Positions 9,118-17,810 of a stretch of DNA of 64,000 nt are shown here, in pieces. Location: the NCBI RefSeq assembly GCF_009739465.1, contig NZ_WHOM01000055.1, positions 109,596-173,595 on the forward strand. Reading direction: 5' to 3'. The DNA comes from Streptomyces apocyni (GTDB lineage Bacteria; Actinomycetota; Actinomycetes; Streptomycetales; Streptomycetaceae). The position numbers were made by a program, and so were the translations under genes. The notes under the pieces are model-generated. The model worked only from the letters and a program-made list of their open reading frames with translations. It did no database searches and had not been told where the DNA came from. Numbering within the stretch: the stretch's first letter is position 1; every line of letters starts with the position of its first letter.

Positions 9118-9861
9118 ATGGGGGCCTTCGGTCCGGCCGCGAACGGCTTCACGGAGCACGCATTGGAGGAGGCTGCCGCGGACATCGCCCGGAGCGGCTA
9201 CACGGCGCTGGACGGAGGTCGTCTCCGCACTCTGCTGCCCGCGGACGTGCTCGAGACCTTCAGTCAGTTCTGGAACGACCTGCCCGCGGATGAGGCGCTG
9301 ACGGGCGGCGGCGGATACCGGTACCGGCGCTACGGACGCGTTCGGGTGGAGGTCGGTGCGGAAGAGCCGTCGTTCGAGGTTCTTCCCCACACCACCTTCC
9401 GGCAGGACGGCATTCCGCTGTGGCGCGGCGCGGAACGAGAGTTCGCGCCCATCGAGGAGAAGGCGCTGCTGCATCCGGGCATGGCGGCGCTGACGGGCTT
9501 CGACACGGCTCTCGCCACCGCGATCAGCGGTCGGCGCAGCTGGGAGTTGGGCATCCATCAAATCCGCATGGTCGCAGGCCAGGACGAGGACGGTCTGCCC
9601 ACGCCCGAGGGCCGTCACCGGGACGGCCACTGGTACATAGGGATGCATCTGCTGAGTCGCGAGGACTGTCAGGGCGGCGAGTCGACGATCTACCCGGAGC
9701 AGGGCGAGCCGGCCAAGTTCACCCTGCGGACCCCGCTCGACTCCGTGTTCGTCGACGACCGGCAGGTCACGCACGAGGTGTCGCCCACCAAGCCCATCCA
9801 GCACACGGGTATTCGCGACATGCTCCTGGTAGACATCAACCCCGGGGGCGAGGCCCGGTGA
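9118..9861 (+). CDS. 2-oxoglutarate/Fe(II) dioxygenase (PF10014-like, free amino acid hydroxylase type)
   Basis: The 247-residue protein carries an Fe-binding HxD (GRHRDGHWYIGMHLL), a distal His in RQVTHEVSPT and an Arg in HTGIRDMLLVDIN. This is the pattern of the family that includes isoleucine dioxygenase. These enzymes couple 2-oxoglutarate decarboxylation to hydroxylation of an aliphatic amino acid. The start at 9118 follows GGAGGAG. It is the first gene of a tightly overlapping operon (GTGA overlap with the LysK-like gene at 9858), so it may hydroxylate the AmCP-derived amino acid or another NRPS building block. The 280 bp upstream of it are non-coding and should contain the operon promoter. 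Confidence 0.82.
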   Translation: MGAFGPAANGFTEHALEEAAADIARSGYTALDGGRLRTLLPADVLETFSQFWNDLPADEALTGGGGYRYRRYGRVRVEVGAEEPSFEVLPHTTFRQDGIPLWRGAEREFAPIEEKALLHPGMAALTGFDTALATAISGRRSWELGIHQIRMVAGQDEDGLPTPEGRHRDGHWYIGMHLLSREDCQGGESTIYPEQGEPAKFTLRTPLDSVFVDDRQVTHEVSPTKPIQHTGIRDMLLVDINPGGEAR

Positions 9862-10955
9862 CCTGGCCGGCCCCGGGCCATGAGACCGAACTCCTGCGCT
9901 CCATGGTCGAGATTCCCTCCGTGTCCGGCGACGAGGGCGAGCTGGCCCTCATGCTGGCCGAACGGATGGCCGCCGCCGGATTCGACAGTCACATCGACGC
10001 GGCCGGAAACGTCCACGGAGCCGTCGGTGACCCGGAGGGCCCCGAGATCCGGATGCTCGGGCACATCGACACGGTCCCCGGCGACCTGCCGGTGACACGG
10101 GAGGGCGACGTCCTCACCGGCCGCGGCACCGTCGATGCCAAGGGCCCGCTCGCCGTCATGATCTGCGCCGCCGCCCGGCTCGCGGACCGCGCCCCGGCCC
10201 GCCTGACGGTGATCGGGGCCGTGGGGGAGGAGGCCGCTTCGCACGGTGCCCGGCACCTGCTCCACCTCGCACCGCCCGACGCGCTGCTCATCGGCGAACC
10301 GAGCGGGGTGCACGCCGTCGGCATCGGCTACAAGGGAGTCTTCCGGTTCCGTACGGACTTCACGCAGCCGCCCGCCCACACCAGCTCCAGCCAGGCGACC
10401 GCGGCCGAGGTGGCCGTCGCGTTCTGGCAGGAGCTGAAGGCCTCGCTGGCCAAGGGCCTCACCGATGACACGCCGCTGTTCCAGCGTGCGCTGCCCACTC
10501 TCGTCGGCATGACTGGCGGACTCGAACACGCCACCCTCGACATCTCCTGCCGCTTGCCCATGGGCTTCGACACGGAGGCGTTGACCGAGCGGATGCGCTC
10601 CGACTGCCGCGTCACTGTGGTCGAGGACGTGCCCGCCGTCCGATCCCGACGCACCGATCCCGCCGTGGCCGCGCTGAACGGGGCCATCGCGTCGCGCGGG
10701 GGACGGCCCGTCCCCAAGCTGAAGCTCGGCACCTCCGACTGGAACGTGGTCGCCCCCCACTGGCCCGTCCCTACGGCCGCCTATGGGCCGGGGGACTCCC
10801 ACGTGTGCCACAGCGTCGACGAACGCATCAACCTCACCGAGTACCTGGCGGCCATCGACGTGCTGACCGATGCGCTGCCCCGGCTCGCCCACGCACTGCG
10901 CCGCGCCCGGTCCACGGACGTCGCCGAGCATCTCCCAGGGAGGGTCCTGCAGTGA
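9858..10955 (+). CDS. lysK: LysK-like M20 metallopeptidase releasing the amino acid from the carrier protein
   Basis: This 365-residue M20-family zinc hydrolase resembles the [LysW]-lysine/ornithine hydrolases. Metal-site motifs are LGHIDTVPG (H69, D71), GRGTVDAKGPLAVMI, GAVGEEAASHGA and IGEPSG. In AmCP pathways this enzyme cuts the isopeptide bond between the carrier's C-terminal Glu side chain and the finished amino acid. The GTG at 9858 overlaps the dioxygenase stop by 4 bp; the frame stays open upstream only as a shadow of the dioxygenase gene. It overlaps the LysX-like gene by 4 bp. A second, more distant M20 protein lies at 25545. Confidence 0.87.
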   Translation: MTWPAPGHETELLRSMVEIPSVSGDEGELALMLAERMAAAGFDSHIDAAGNVHGAVGDPEGPEIRMLGHIDTVPGDLPVTREGDVLTGRGTVDAKGPLAVMICAAARLADRAPARLTVIGAVGEEAASHGARHLLHLAPPDALLIGEPSGVHAVGIGYKGVFRFRTDFTQPPAHTSSSQATAAEVAVAFWQELKASLAKGLTDDTPLFQRALPTLVGMTGGLEHATLDISCRLPMGFDTEALTERMRSDCRVTVVEDVPAVRSRRTDPAVAALNGAIASRGGRPVPKLKLGTSDWNVVAPHWPVPTAAYGPGDSHVCHSVDERINLTEYLAAIDVLTDALPRLAHALRRARSTDVAEHLPGRVLQ

Positions 10956-11833
10956 CCGCAAGGGGACAGAAACTGGCTGTACTCGCTTCCAGGACGCGGC
11001 TGGAGGAGAAACTCCTCCTGGCCGAACTCCGCAGGCGCGGCATCGACTTCGAGCACGTCGACGTCCGGCGCCTGACCGTGCGTCTGAACACCTCCGAGCG
11101 CCTCGTCCTGCCGTACGCGGGAGCGCTCAGCCGGGAGATATCGCATACCCGCAACCTCCACGCCACCCGACTGCTCGAGCACGCCGGAGTGCCGGTGGTC
11201 AACAGCTCCGAAGTCATCTCCGTGTGCGGAGACAAGCTTCTGACCACGCTCGCCCTGCGCGACGCAGGGCTGCCCACCATCCGGGCTCTGGTCACGCTCA
11301 GCCCCGAGGCGGCGCTGGACGAGCTGGACGACTTCGGCTACCCCGCGGTGGTCAAGCCCCTCACCGGTTCCTGGGGGCGGCTCGCTGCCCGCATGCACGA
11401 CCATGAGCAGGCCGAGGCACTGCTGGAACACCGTGCCGCGCTGACCGGACCACAGCACCAGATCACGTTCGTTCAGGAGTACGTCGACAAGCCGGACCGG
11501 GACATCAAGGCGTACGTCTTCGGCGGCGAGGTGATCGGCGCGATCTACAAGGTGCGCGAGGACCACTGGCGCACCAACACCGCGCGCGGCGGCCGGGCGG
11601 AGAAGTGCCCGCTCACCGACGACCTCGCCAAACTGCTCCAGGCCACGTCCGAGGCCGTCGGCCCCGGAGTGCTCGGCGTCGACGTCATCGAGCACCGGGA
11701 CGGCCGGATGTACGTCAACGAGGTCAACCACACTCCGGAGTTCCACGGCGCGATCGAAGTGCTCGAGACCGACCTGGTCGGCGCCTACGTCGACTACGTA
11801 CTCGGCGCACTCGCGCTGGGAGCCGGACGATGA
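10952..11833 (+). CDS. lysX: LysX-like ATP-grasp ligase loading glutamate onto the carrier protein
   Basis: This 293-residue ATP-grasp ligase belongs to the RimK/LysX family. It has VCGDKLLTTLALRDAGLPT, the ATP-binding FVQEYVDKPDRDIKAYVFG, and the metal-binding VNEVNHTPEF close to the C-terminus, the region that distinguishes LysX/ArgX. LysX joins the alpha-amino group of glutamate to the gamma-carboxyl of the carrier's terminal Glu, so the substrate stays N-protected during later steps. The GTG start lies in a GTGA overlap with lysK. Its partner carrier is the gene at 17807. Length and motifs are normal for the family. Confidence 0.9.
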   Translation: MTARGQKLAVLASRTRLEEKLLLAELRRRGIDFEHVDVRRLTVRLNTSERLVLPYAGALSREISHTRNLHATRLLEHAGVPVVNSSEVISVCGDKLLTTLALRDAGLPTIRALVTLSPEAALDELDDFGYPAVVKPLTGSWGRLAARMHDHEQAEALLEHRAALTGPQHQITFVQEYVDKPDRDIKAYVFGGEVIGAIYKVREDHWRTNTARGGRAEKCPLTDDLAKLLQATSEAVGPGVLGVDVIEHRDGRMYVNEVNHTPEFHGAIEVLETDLVGAYVDYVLGALALGAGR

Positions 11834-12168
11834 GTCACCCTCAGCAACCGGTGGCGGAAGCGGCCGTGGGCCCGGACGGGCTGCTGGAGCTGCCTCCCGG
11901 GTACTACGACTGGCTGCGGGTCCGGCTGTGCCACCCGGCCCGCCAGGAGACCTCCGGTGTCGCCTGGCTGCACTTCGCCGATGTCGTCGACCCGGAATTC
12001 CTTGTCGCCACGGCCGGGTCGACCGTGGCCTGGCTTCCGGTGCCACGTCGCGGCGTCCTGCACAGCGTACGTCTGCCGGGCCAGCCGGAACTGGCGGTAT
12101 CCAGCGTGACGCCGGTGCCCTCACACGCCCGCACCTTCCGACCCGACGGAGGCGACGCGCATGACTGA
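11830..12168 (+). CDS. Small protein of unknown function within the AmCP operon
   Basis: This 112-residue protein was not recognised. It starts MSHPQQPVAEAAVGPDGLLE and has a predicted mixed alpha/beta body with GVAWLHFADVVDPEFLVATA and a Pro/Arg-rich C-terminal tail. There is no signal peptide, membrane segment or metal motif. The ATG at 11830 overlaps the lysX stop by 4 bp, and its own end overlaps the aminotransferase start by 8 bp. It is therefore translated with the pathway enzymes and is very likely a real component. A small partner subunit or a chaperone for carrier-bound intermediates is possible. Confidence 0.6.
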   Translation: MSHPQQPVAEAAVGPDGLLELPPGYYDWLRVRLCHPARQETSGVAWLHFADVVDPEFLVATAGSTVAWLPVPRRGVLHSVRLPGQPELAVSSVTPVPSHARTFRPDGGDAHD

Positions 12169-13489
12169 TCGGACACGCATGGCTGGCCAAGGGAAACTCG
12201 CCATGCTCGGTGGCGCCCGCACCGTCACCAAGCAGGACGTGACGAAGGCACTGACCGGATGGCCCGTGGTGACCGAGCGGGAACACGCCGCGTTGCGCGA
12301 CGTGTTGGACGGCGGCCTGTTCACCTCCAATGACGGAGGGCGCGGCGAGGTCAGCAAGCTTCAGACGGAGTGGGCTCGTTACGTCGGGACCCGGCACTGC
12401 GCGGCCGTTGCCAACGGCACCGCGGCCCTGGAACTGGCCCTCGCCGCCCTCGACCTGGAGCCGGGCGCCGAGGTGCTTGTGCCGGCGCTCACCTTCGTCG
12501 GCAGCGCCGTGCCCATCATCCAGCGAGCGCTCAAGCCGGTCTTCGTGGACATCGACCCTTGGACGTACACAATCGACCCGACGGCCGCCGAGAAGGCCGT
12601 CACCGGCCGCACCCGAGCCGTGATCGCCGTCCATCTGCACGGACTGCCCTGCGATATGACGGCCATCGCGGCGCTGGCCGACCGCCACGGCCTCTATGTC
12701 ATCGAGGACGCCGCCCAGGCTCAGGGCGCCACCTACCAGGGTCGCCGGGCGGCCTCGCTCGGGCACATCAACGCGGTCAGTCTCAACGTCGTGAAGAACC
12801 TCCCCACCTGCGGCGAGGGCGGCCTGGTCACCACCGACGACGAGGCGCTGCACGAACGCGTCGTGCTGCACCGTCAATTCGGCGAGGAGCTGAAGCCCGG
12901 CCGGGACCGTGACTACCTGTCCAGGGTGCCCGCGGGCAACGAGAAACTCAGCGCCGTGCAGGCCGCGTTCACCCGTTGCCAGCTCGAGCGCCTGGACTCG
13001 GACAGTGCCGCTCGCGATACCGTCGTACGCCGCTTCCTCGACCGCCTCGACGCCCTGCCCGGCGTCGTCGTCCCTGGCTGTCCCGAGGACCGCACCCACG
13101 CATGGCACATCCTGCGGCTGAGGTTCGACCCGGCTGCCGCAGGCTACCCCGAGCTGGCGCCCGGAGCGTTTCGGGCCGTGGTCCAGCGGGCGCTACGCGC
13201 CGAGGGAGTGCCCGTACAGCCCTACCAAGTGGTGCCGCTCCCCGGCCAGCAGGCCTTCCACGATGTCGGCGCGGACATCGGGGACTTCCCCGTGAGTCTG
13301 GCCGTGATCGACGAGTCGGTCACGCTCCAGCGCTGGCACCTCAACCCAGCCTGCGGACCCGTACTCGATCTGTGTGCCACCGCGTTCGACAAGGTATGGG
13401 GCCAACTCGACACCCTGGCACCCGTGATCGCCTCAGCCCGGCACCGCCCGCTCTGGCACACGGCTGTTAACGGAGGAGCAGCGCGATGA
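12161..13489 (+). CDS. DegT/DnrJ/EryC1-family (sugar-aminotransferase-like) PLP aminotransferase
   Basis: This 442-residue fold-type I aminotransferase belongs to the StrS/DegT family. The likely PLP lysine is K212 in SLNVVKNLPTCGEGG; other motifs are ANGTAALELAL, DIDPWTYTID and IEDAAQAQGA. In AmCP pathways such as vazabitide and azinomycin, a sugar-aminotransferase-like enzyme aminates the C6 ketone formed by the split transketolase, giving 2,6-diamino-5,7-dihydroxyheptanoate on the carrier. Its place directly before the two transketolase genes (4-bp overlap with the first) fits that role. The substrate is inferred from context. A nucleotide-sugar role is unlikely because no other deoxysugar genes are present. 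Confidence 0.88.
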   Translation: MTDRTRMAGQGKLAMLGGARTVTKQDVTKALTGWPVVTEREHAALRDVLDGGLFTSNDGGRGEVSKLQTEWARYVGTRHCAAVANGTAALELALAALDLEPGAEVLVPALTFVGSAVPIIQRALKPVFVDIDPWTYTIDPTAAEKAVTGRTRAVIAVHLHGLPCDMTAIAALADRHGLYVIEDAAQAQGATYQGRRAASLGHINAVSLNVVKNLPTCGEGGLVTTDDEALHERVVLHRQFGEELKPGRDRDYLSRVPAGNEKLSAVQAAFTRCQLERLDSDSAARDTVVRRFLDRLDALPGVVVPGCPEDRTHAWHILRLRFDPAAAGYPELAPGAFRAVVQRALRAEGVPVQPYQVVPLPGQQAFHDVGADIGDFPVSLAVIDESVTLQRWHLNPACGPVLDLCATAFDKVWGQLDTLAPVIASARHRPLWHTAVNGGAAR

Positions 13490-14325
13490 CAGCGTCCACG
13501 GAAACAGCCCAACCGTCCTTCGCTGAGCAGGCGTTGCGGATCCGGGAGCACATCCTGAAGATGGGCGCCTCGCCGCACGGCGCGCACATCGGCGGCAGCC
13601 TCTCCTGCGCGGACGTGCTGCTGCATCTCTACACACGGGTGCTCGACGGCCGCCCTCAGGAGCCCGACTGGCCGAACCGGGACCGCTTCGTGCTCAGCAA
13701 GGGCCACGCCGCGCCCGCGCTGTACGCGGTGCTGGCCGAGACCGGGTACCTGCCGGTGGAGGAGCTGGAGACTTACACACAACCCGGCAGCCGACTGGCC
13801 GGCCACCCGCTCAGCCGGGTGCCCGGGGTGGAGTTCCCCACCGGGTCGCTGGGCCATGGCCTGTCTCTCGGTACCGGCGTCGCCTTGGCCATGCGCCGAC
13901 TAGGCCGCCCCGCACGGGCGTTCGTGCTGCTCGGGGACGGCGAACTCCAGGAGGGCTCGGTCTGGGAGGCGGCGATGGCGGCCGCCCACTACCGGCTCGA
14001 CAACCTGGTGGCCATCGTCGACCGCAACGGCCTGCAGATCACCGGTAGCACCGAGGACTGCGTGGCCCTCGAACCCCTGGCGGACCGCTGGCGCAGCTTC
14101 GGCTGGTCCGCCGTCGAGATCGACGGCCACGACGAGTCCGTGCTGGAAAAGACGTTCGCCGCGCTCCCCGCGCGGACCGGGAAGCCCACGGTGATCATCG
14201 CCCGGACCGTGAAGGGCCGGGGCGTGGCGCTCTTCGAGGGCAAGAAGAAGAGCCACTCCGTACAGCTGAGCCCGAGGCTCTATCAGCGGGCGAAGAAGGA
14301 CCTGAGGTCAGGCAGGACGACATGA
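13486..14325 (+). CDS. Transketolase, N-terminal (TPP-binding) subunit
   Basis: This 279-residue protein is the thiamine-diphosphate-binding half of a split transketolase. It has SKGHAAPALYAVLAETGY, the GSLGHGLSLGTG segment and the TPP/Mg motif GDGELQEGSVWEAAMAAAHY...DRNGLQ. The next gene encodes the other half. Together they should move a two-carbon ketol unit. In AmCP pathways the acceptor is the carrier-bound glutamate semialdehyde made by LysZ and LysY, which extends the chain to seven carbons. It overlaps the aminotransferase gene upstream and the second subunit downstream by 4 bp each. Confidence 0.92.
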   Translation: MTASTETAQPSFAEQALRIREHILKMGASPHGAHIGGSLSCADVLLHLYTRVLDGRPQEPDWPNRDRFVLSKGHAAPALYAVLAETGYLPVEELETYTQPGSRLAGHPLSRVPGVEFPTGSLGHGLSLGTGVALAMRRLGRPARAFVLLGDGELQEGSVWEAAMAAAHYRLDNLVAIVDRNGLQITGSTEDCVALEPLADRWRSFGWSAVEIDGHDESVLEKTFAALPARTGKPTVIIARTVKGRGVALFEGKKKSHSVQLSPRLYQRAKKDLRSGRTT

Positions 14326-15308
14326 GCGACGTACGCACCGAAGCACCGCCCGAGCAGGGGTGGGCCGAGCGGTACGCCGTACCCGCGCGGGAAGCCTACC
14401 GCCGCACCCTGGTGGATCTGGCCCGGTCGGACCCACGGATCTTCTGCGTCGATTCGGACATGGGCGGACTGGAGACCCTCTTCGGCGAGGAGTTCCCCGC
14501 GCAGTACGTCAACGTGGGCATCGCCGAGGCAAACCTCCTTGGTGTCTGTGCCGGGCTCGCCCACTCCGGGCTGCGGCCCTACGCCAACACCATCGCCAGC
14601 TTCGCCGCGGCACGCGCCTGCGAGCAGCTGAAGGTCGACGTCGCGGGCAACAACCTGCCGGTCCGGGTCGTCGTGACGCACGCCGGGCTCTCCGCCGGTC
14701 ACTATGGCCCCACTCACCACGCACTGGAGGACATCGCCATCGTGCGGACGCTGCCGCACATGACGGTGGTCGTGCCGTGCGACGCCGCGGAGACGGAGGC
14801 GGTCGTGCGGGCCACCACCGACCTGCCCGGCCCCCTCTACGTGCGGCTGGGACGCGGTGCGACGCCGCTGGTGAACGAGGGTCCTTACGACTTCCGCCTC
14901 GGTGAGGCCCGGCTGCTGCGCGAGGGCGAGAACGTCACCCTCGTCGCCACCGGCCCCTACCCGGTGGTGATGGCCCTGGAGGCGGCCGAACTCCTCGCCC
15001 GGCAGGGGTACTCGGCGCGGGTTCTGAACATGCACACCATCAAGCCGCTCGACACCGTGGCGCTCGGCCGTGCCGCCCGGGAGACCGGTGGCATCGTCAC
15101 GGTCGAAGACCATGTGCGGGTCGGTGGACTCGGAGCGGCCGTCTGCGAGACGGTCGCGGAGGATCATCCCTGTCCTGTGCGCCGGATCGGCGTGCCTGAC
15201 GGCTACCTCGACCATGTGGCGGACGAACGCCAACTCCTCGAGTACGCGGGAGTGCACCCGCAGTCCATCGCGGCGGCGGCCCTCAGTATCGCCCGGGGCC
15301 GGGAGTGA
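14322..15308 (+). CDS. Transketolase, C-terminal (pyrimidine-binding) subunit
   Basis: This 328-residue protein is the pyrimidine-binding and C-terminal part of the split transketolase. It shows FVNVGIAEAN-like YVNVGIAEANLLGVCAGLA with the Glu that activates TPP, THAGLSAGHYGPTHH, and a C-terminal segment with GGIVTVEDHVRVGGLG. It forms the active enzyme with the preceding gene product, whose stop codon it overlaps (ATGA). It is the last plus-strand gene before a single minus-strand acetyltransferase gene interrupts the operon. Confidence 0.92.
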   Translation: MSDVRTEAPPEQGWAERYAVPAREAYRRTLVDLARSDPRIFCVDSDMGGLETLFGEEFPAQYVNVGIAEANLLGVCAGLAHSGLRPYANTIASFAAARACEQLKVDVAGNNLPVRVVVTHAGLSAGHYGPTHHALEDIAIVRTLPHMTVVVPCDAAETEAVVRATTDLPGPLYVRLGRGATPLVNEGPYDFRLGEARLLREGENVTLVATGPYPVVMALEAAELLARQGYSARVLNMHTIKPLDTVALGRAARETGGIVTVEDHVRVGGLGAAVCETVAEDHPCPVRRIGVPDGYLDHVADERQLLEYAGVHPQSIAAAALSIARGRE

Positions 15309-15313
15309 GCTGC

Positions 15314-16150
15314 TCAGACAGCCACGGACGTCCGCGCCGGCGGGCGGCGCCACCAGGCCAGCAACCGGGGATGGCGCTGCCGGGGGCGGCAGAAGGCGTC
15401 CACGGCGACGGCGGGGCGGACGAAGAGCGTCTCGCCTCCGGCTCCGCCGCTTTCGCCGCCGTCGTGGCACGTCAAGGCACGTTGCACCATGGCGAGTTCG
15501 GCGGACGTCGCACCCGGCCAGAAGTCCGCCCCGATCGCCTTCGGGTGGGCCGGGACCTGCTCCCCGGAGGCCAGCAGCCGCGACCAGCAAGAGGTGCCAC
15601 CGGCCACCGCCCGCCACTCCAGGAGCAGTCCGGGCCCGACCGGTGCGGCATCGTGCGGCACGGGCATGAGCCGGGCACCCAGAGCGCGGCGCATGTGGAC
15701 CTCGGAGAGCGGTTTGTCGGCCGCGCCGAAGTGTCGCACCGTGCGGTAGCCAAGGCGTGCGTAGAACGCCGGGTTGCCCCGCTCCACCACCGCGTCCAGC
15801 GCCACCTCACGGGCGCCGGCGGCCGCGGCGGCGGCTTCGAGCCGGTGCACCAACGTCGTCGCCGCACCGGTGCGGCGACAGGTGGGGTCGACCGCCAGCC
15901 GCCGTATCTCCCACAGCTCCGGCGTCACCCGCACGGCCCGCACCGTGCCCACCAGCCGTCCGGCGTCCCGTGCCACCCACAGCGGTTGGCCCGCGGCCAG
16001 GTCCCGGTGGACCTCCTTCGCGTCTGCCAGGGCGCCGTCCGCGGTTGGCAGTCCGGGTAGGAGATCCCCCGTCGCATAGGCAGTCCGCACGAGTTGGGAT
16101 ATCCGCTCAGCGTGTTCCCGGGAAAGGGAAGTGATGAGGTCCACATGCAT
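15314..16150 (-). CDS. GNAT-family N-acetyltransferase with an unusual C-terminal extension
   Basis: The first ~165 residues of this 278-residue protein form a GNAT fold, with the acetyl-CoA loop VDPTCRRTGAATTLVHRL (Q/RxxGxA-type) and VERGNPAFYARLGYRTV. About 110 further residues (MPVPHDAAPVGPG to the end) match nothing I recognise and contain a Trp/Arg-rich tail. It lies on the opposite strand inside the AmCP operon, 5 bp after the transketolase gene tail-to-tail. Its start overlaps the start of the divergent gene at 16145. It may N-acetylate a pathway amine as protection or self-resistance; this is inference. No clear ribosome binding site precedes the ATG, so the true start could be slightly further in. 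Confidence 0.78.
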   Translation of the reverse strand: MHVDLITSLSREHAERISQLVRTAYATGDLLPGLPTADGALADAKEVHRDLAAGQPLWVARDAGRLVGTVRAVRVTPELWEIRRLAVDPTCRRTGAATTLVHRLEAAAAAAGAREVALDAVVERGNPAFYARLGYRTVRHFGAADKPLSEVHMRRALGARLMPVPHDAAPVGPGLLLEWRAVAGGTSCWSRLLASGEQVPAHPKAIGADFWPGATSAELAMVQRALTCHDGGESGGAGGETLFVRPAVAVDAFCRPRQRHPRLLAWWRRPPARTSVAV

Positions 16151-16732
16151 TCACGCATGGTAAGCACGGTCGTCGATATTTCAGAAGCCTGCGACAATCG
16201 CGGAATTGCGAAATCAGGCGCCGACGAGTCCTACGGATTCAACATCTGGCGCAACACCTTTCCCGCCGAGAGCCTACCGGCCCCCGGCTCATCGGTGGCC
16301 GTGGCGGGAGTGACGTTCGAGTTCCCGGCCAGGGAGAGCGGTCGCGGCGACAACATCCGGTGCCGCGGCCAGCTCCTGCCACTGCCCGCCGTCCGCCCCG
16401 ACTGGCTCTACCTCCTCGGCGCGGCCGAGCGGCGCACCGAGGACGAGGTGGAACTCCACTACGCGGACGGCGCGGTGCGTACGGCCTGGCTGCGCATGTC
16501 CGACTTCTGGCCCGAGACCGCCGCCTGGTTCGGGGAGCCCGAGGCGTTCCGGACCTCGGGGCTGCGCTACCCGCGCCACACCCACGACGGCCACCGTCCC
16601 GCGATCTGGCAGCAGCGCATCCCGGTCACGGTGGCGGGCGAGCTGACCGCGCTGCGGTTGCCGGACAACCCGGCGATGCACGTCTTCGCGCTCACCGCCG
16701 TCAGGGAACCGGGGGTGCGTGATGCGAGTTGA
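16145..16732 (+). CDS. Predicted beta-sandwich protein of unknown function in the AmCP operon
   Basis: This ~195-residue protein resembles the C-terminal beta-sandwich of some secreted glycosidases, with the order DNRGI, GVTFEFP, GDNIRCRGQLLPLP, LYLLGAA, VELHYADG, WLRMSDFWP and NPAMHVFALTAV. Here it is a free-standing cytoplasmic protein with no signal peptide or catalytic domain. The start is uncertain: 16145 has a GAGG-type site upstream, 16157 has none. It overlaps the next gene by 11 bp, so the two products may work as a pair. Together they are candidates for the two-protein aziridine-forming complex known from vazabitide and azinomycin pathways (Vzb10/11, AziU3/U2). That link is from context only. 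Confidence 0.6.
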   Translation: MHSRMVSTVVDISEACDNRGIAKSGADESYGFNIWRNTFPAESLPAPGSSVAVAGVTFEFPARESGRGDNIRCRGQLLPLPAVRPDWLYLLGAAERRTEDEVELHYADGAVRTAWLRMSDFWPETAAWFGEPEAFRTSGLRYPRHTHDGHRPAIWQQRIPVTVAGELTALRLPDNPAMHVFALTAVREPGVRDAS

Positions 16733-17810
16733 GCTGGCACCCGTCGCGCCCTGGCGGCACGAGCTGGGCCACTGCCTGCATGCCACGGCCGGAGTGCTGC
16801 TCGCCCACCGAGGCCTCGACCCGCAGATCGTGCTCGGCGCGGGCTGGGGCTTCCACTACCCGGGCGACCTGCGCCGCGAGGAGTACTACCTGCCCGGCCA
16901 CGCCGAGGACCTCTTCGCCGGGCTCGCCCCCCACCACGGACTGCACTCTCGCTGGCACACCCCTGCCGGACCCGACGAAGGCTGGCAGGAGGTACGCGCG
17001 GAGCTGTGCGCGGGGCGCCCGGTGGCCGTGGCCGCCGACAACTTCCACCTGCCGTTCCGTCCCGCCTACCGGGACGTGCACACCAACCACCTGATGGTGG
17101 TGCACGGTTTTGACGACGAGGCGGGCGAAGCGTACGTCACCGACCCGGTACCGCCCGCCTACCAGGGGCCGCTGCCGCTGGCGGCCCTGACGGCGGCCCG
17201 GGACTCGGGCAACCCCGTCCGGCATGACCGGGACATGTTCTTCACCGCGAACCCGATCGGCAACCGCTGGCTGAGCTGGGAGGCGACGGACCCGCAGCCG
17301 CCCTTCACCCCGGAGTTCGTCGCCGAAGTGGTGGCCCGCAACGTCCGGGGACTGACCGATCCGGCCGACCGGCGGACCTCGGGACTGCCGGGGCTCCGGG
17401 CCTACCTCGACGGAGCCTGGGAACGGCTGCCGGACGCGCCCGACGTGGTGGACGAGGTCTTCATCGTGGCCGGTCCCGTGCTGGCCGTGAGCGGACTGCA
17501 CGGCGACTTCCTGGATCGCGCAGGGCGGGAGTTCGGCGACCGGCGGCTGCGTGAACTGGCCCGGCTGGTCGCCCGCGTCACCCACCACTGGTCGGCCCTG
17601 CGGATCGCCGTGGCCACCGCACGCACGGACCGGGCGGCGGCCCTGCCCGCCCTACGCCGTCGCTCGGACCGGGTCATCGTGTCATACGAGCAGGTACTTG
17701 CCGCGCTGCACGGACACCTGTCGGGGCTTTCCCCTACTGCCCACTCCTTCGGGCCTGAGCGAACCTCGAAGCGTCAGACGGATGGACTTCCGGCGGAGGT
17801 GGCGCAGTGA
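16722..17810 (+). CDS. BtrH-like protein (papain/C39-fold acyltransferase or hydrolase)
   Basis: This 362-residue protein resembles BtrH N-terminal-domain proteins. It has an early Cys (C18 in HELGHCLHATAGVLL), GAGWGFHYPG, and the His/Asp segment DNFHLPFRPAYRDVHTNHLMVVHGFDDEAGEAYVTDP (cited here as a region, residues about 107-145), giving a plausible Cys-His-Asp triad. A helical C-terminal half follows. BtrH moves an acyl group from a carrier protein to an aminoglycoside amine. Here the neighbour is the AmCP gene (4-bp overlap), so it may transfer or release a carrier-bound group. ATG 16722 is chosen; a GTG at 16719 is the alternative. Confidence 0.7.
   Translation: MRVELAPVAPWRHELGHCLHATAGVLLAHRGLDPQIVLGAGWGFHYPGDLRREEYYLPGHAEDLFAGLAPHHGLHSRWHTPAGPDEGWQEVRAELCAGRPVAVAADNFHLPFRPAYRDVHTNHLMVVHGFDDEAGEAYVTDPVPPAYQGPLPLAALTAARDSGNPVRHDRDMFFTANPIGNRWLSWEATDPQPPFTPEFVAEVVARNVRGLTDPADRRTSGLPGLRAYLDGAWERLPDAPDVVDEVFIVAGPVLAVSGLHGDFLDRAGREFGDRRLRELARLVARVTHHWSALRIAVATARTDRAAALPALRRRSDRVIVSYEQVLAALHGHLSGLSPTAHSFGPERTSKRQTDGLPAEVAQ

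Noticed and set aside
10781..13108. 775-codon minus-strand open frame across lysK-lysX-aminotransferase
   Set aside because: Antisense to four well supported genes; composition is that of a shadow frame.
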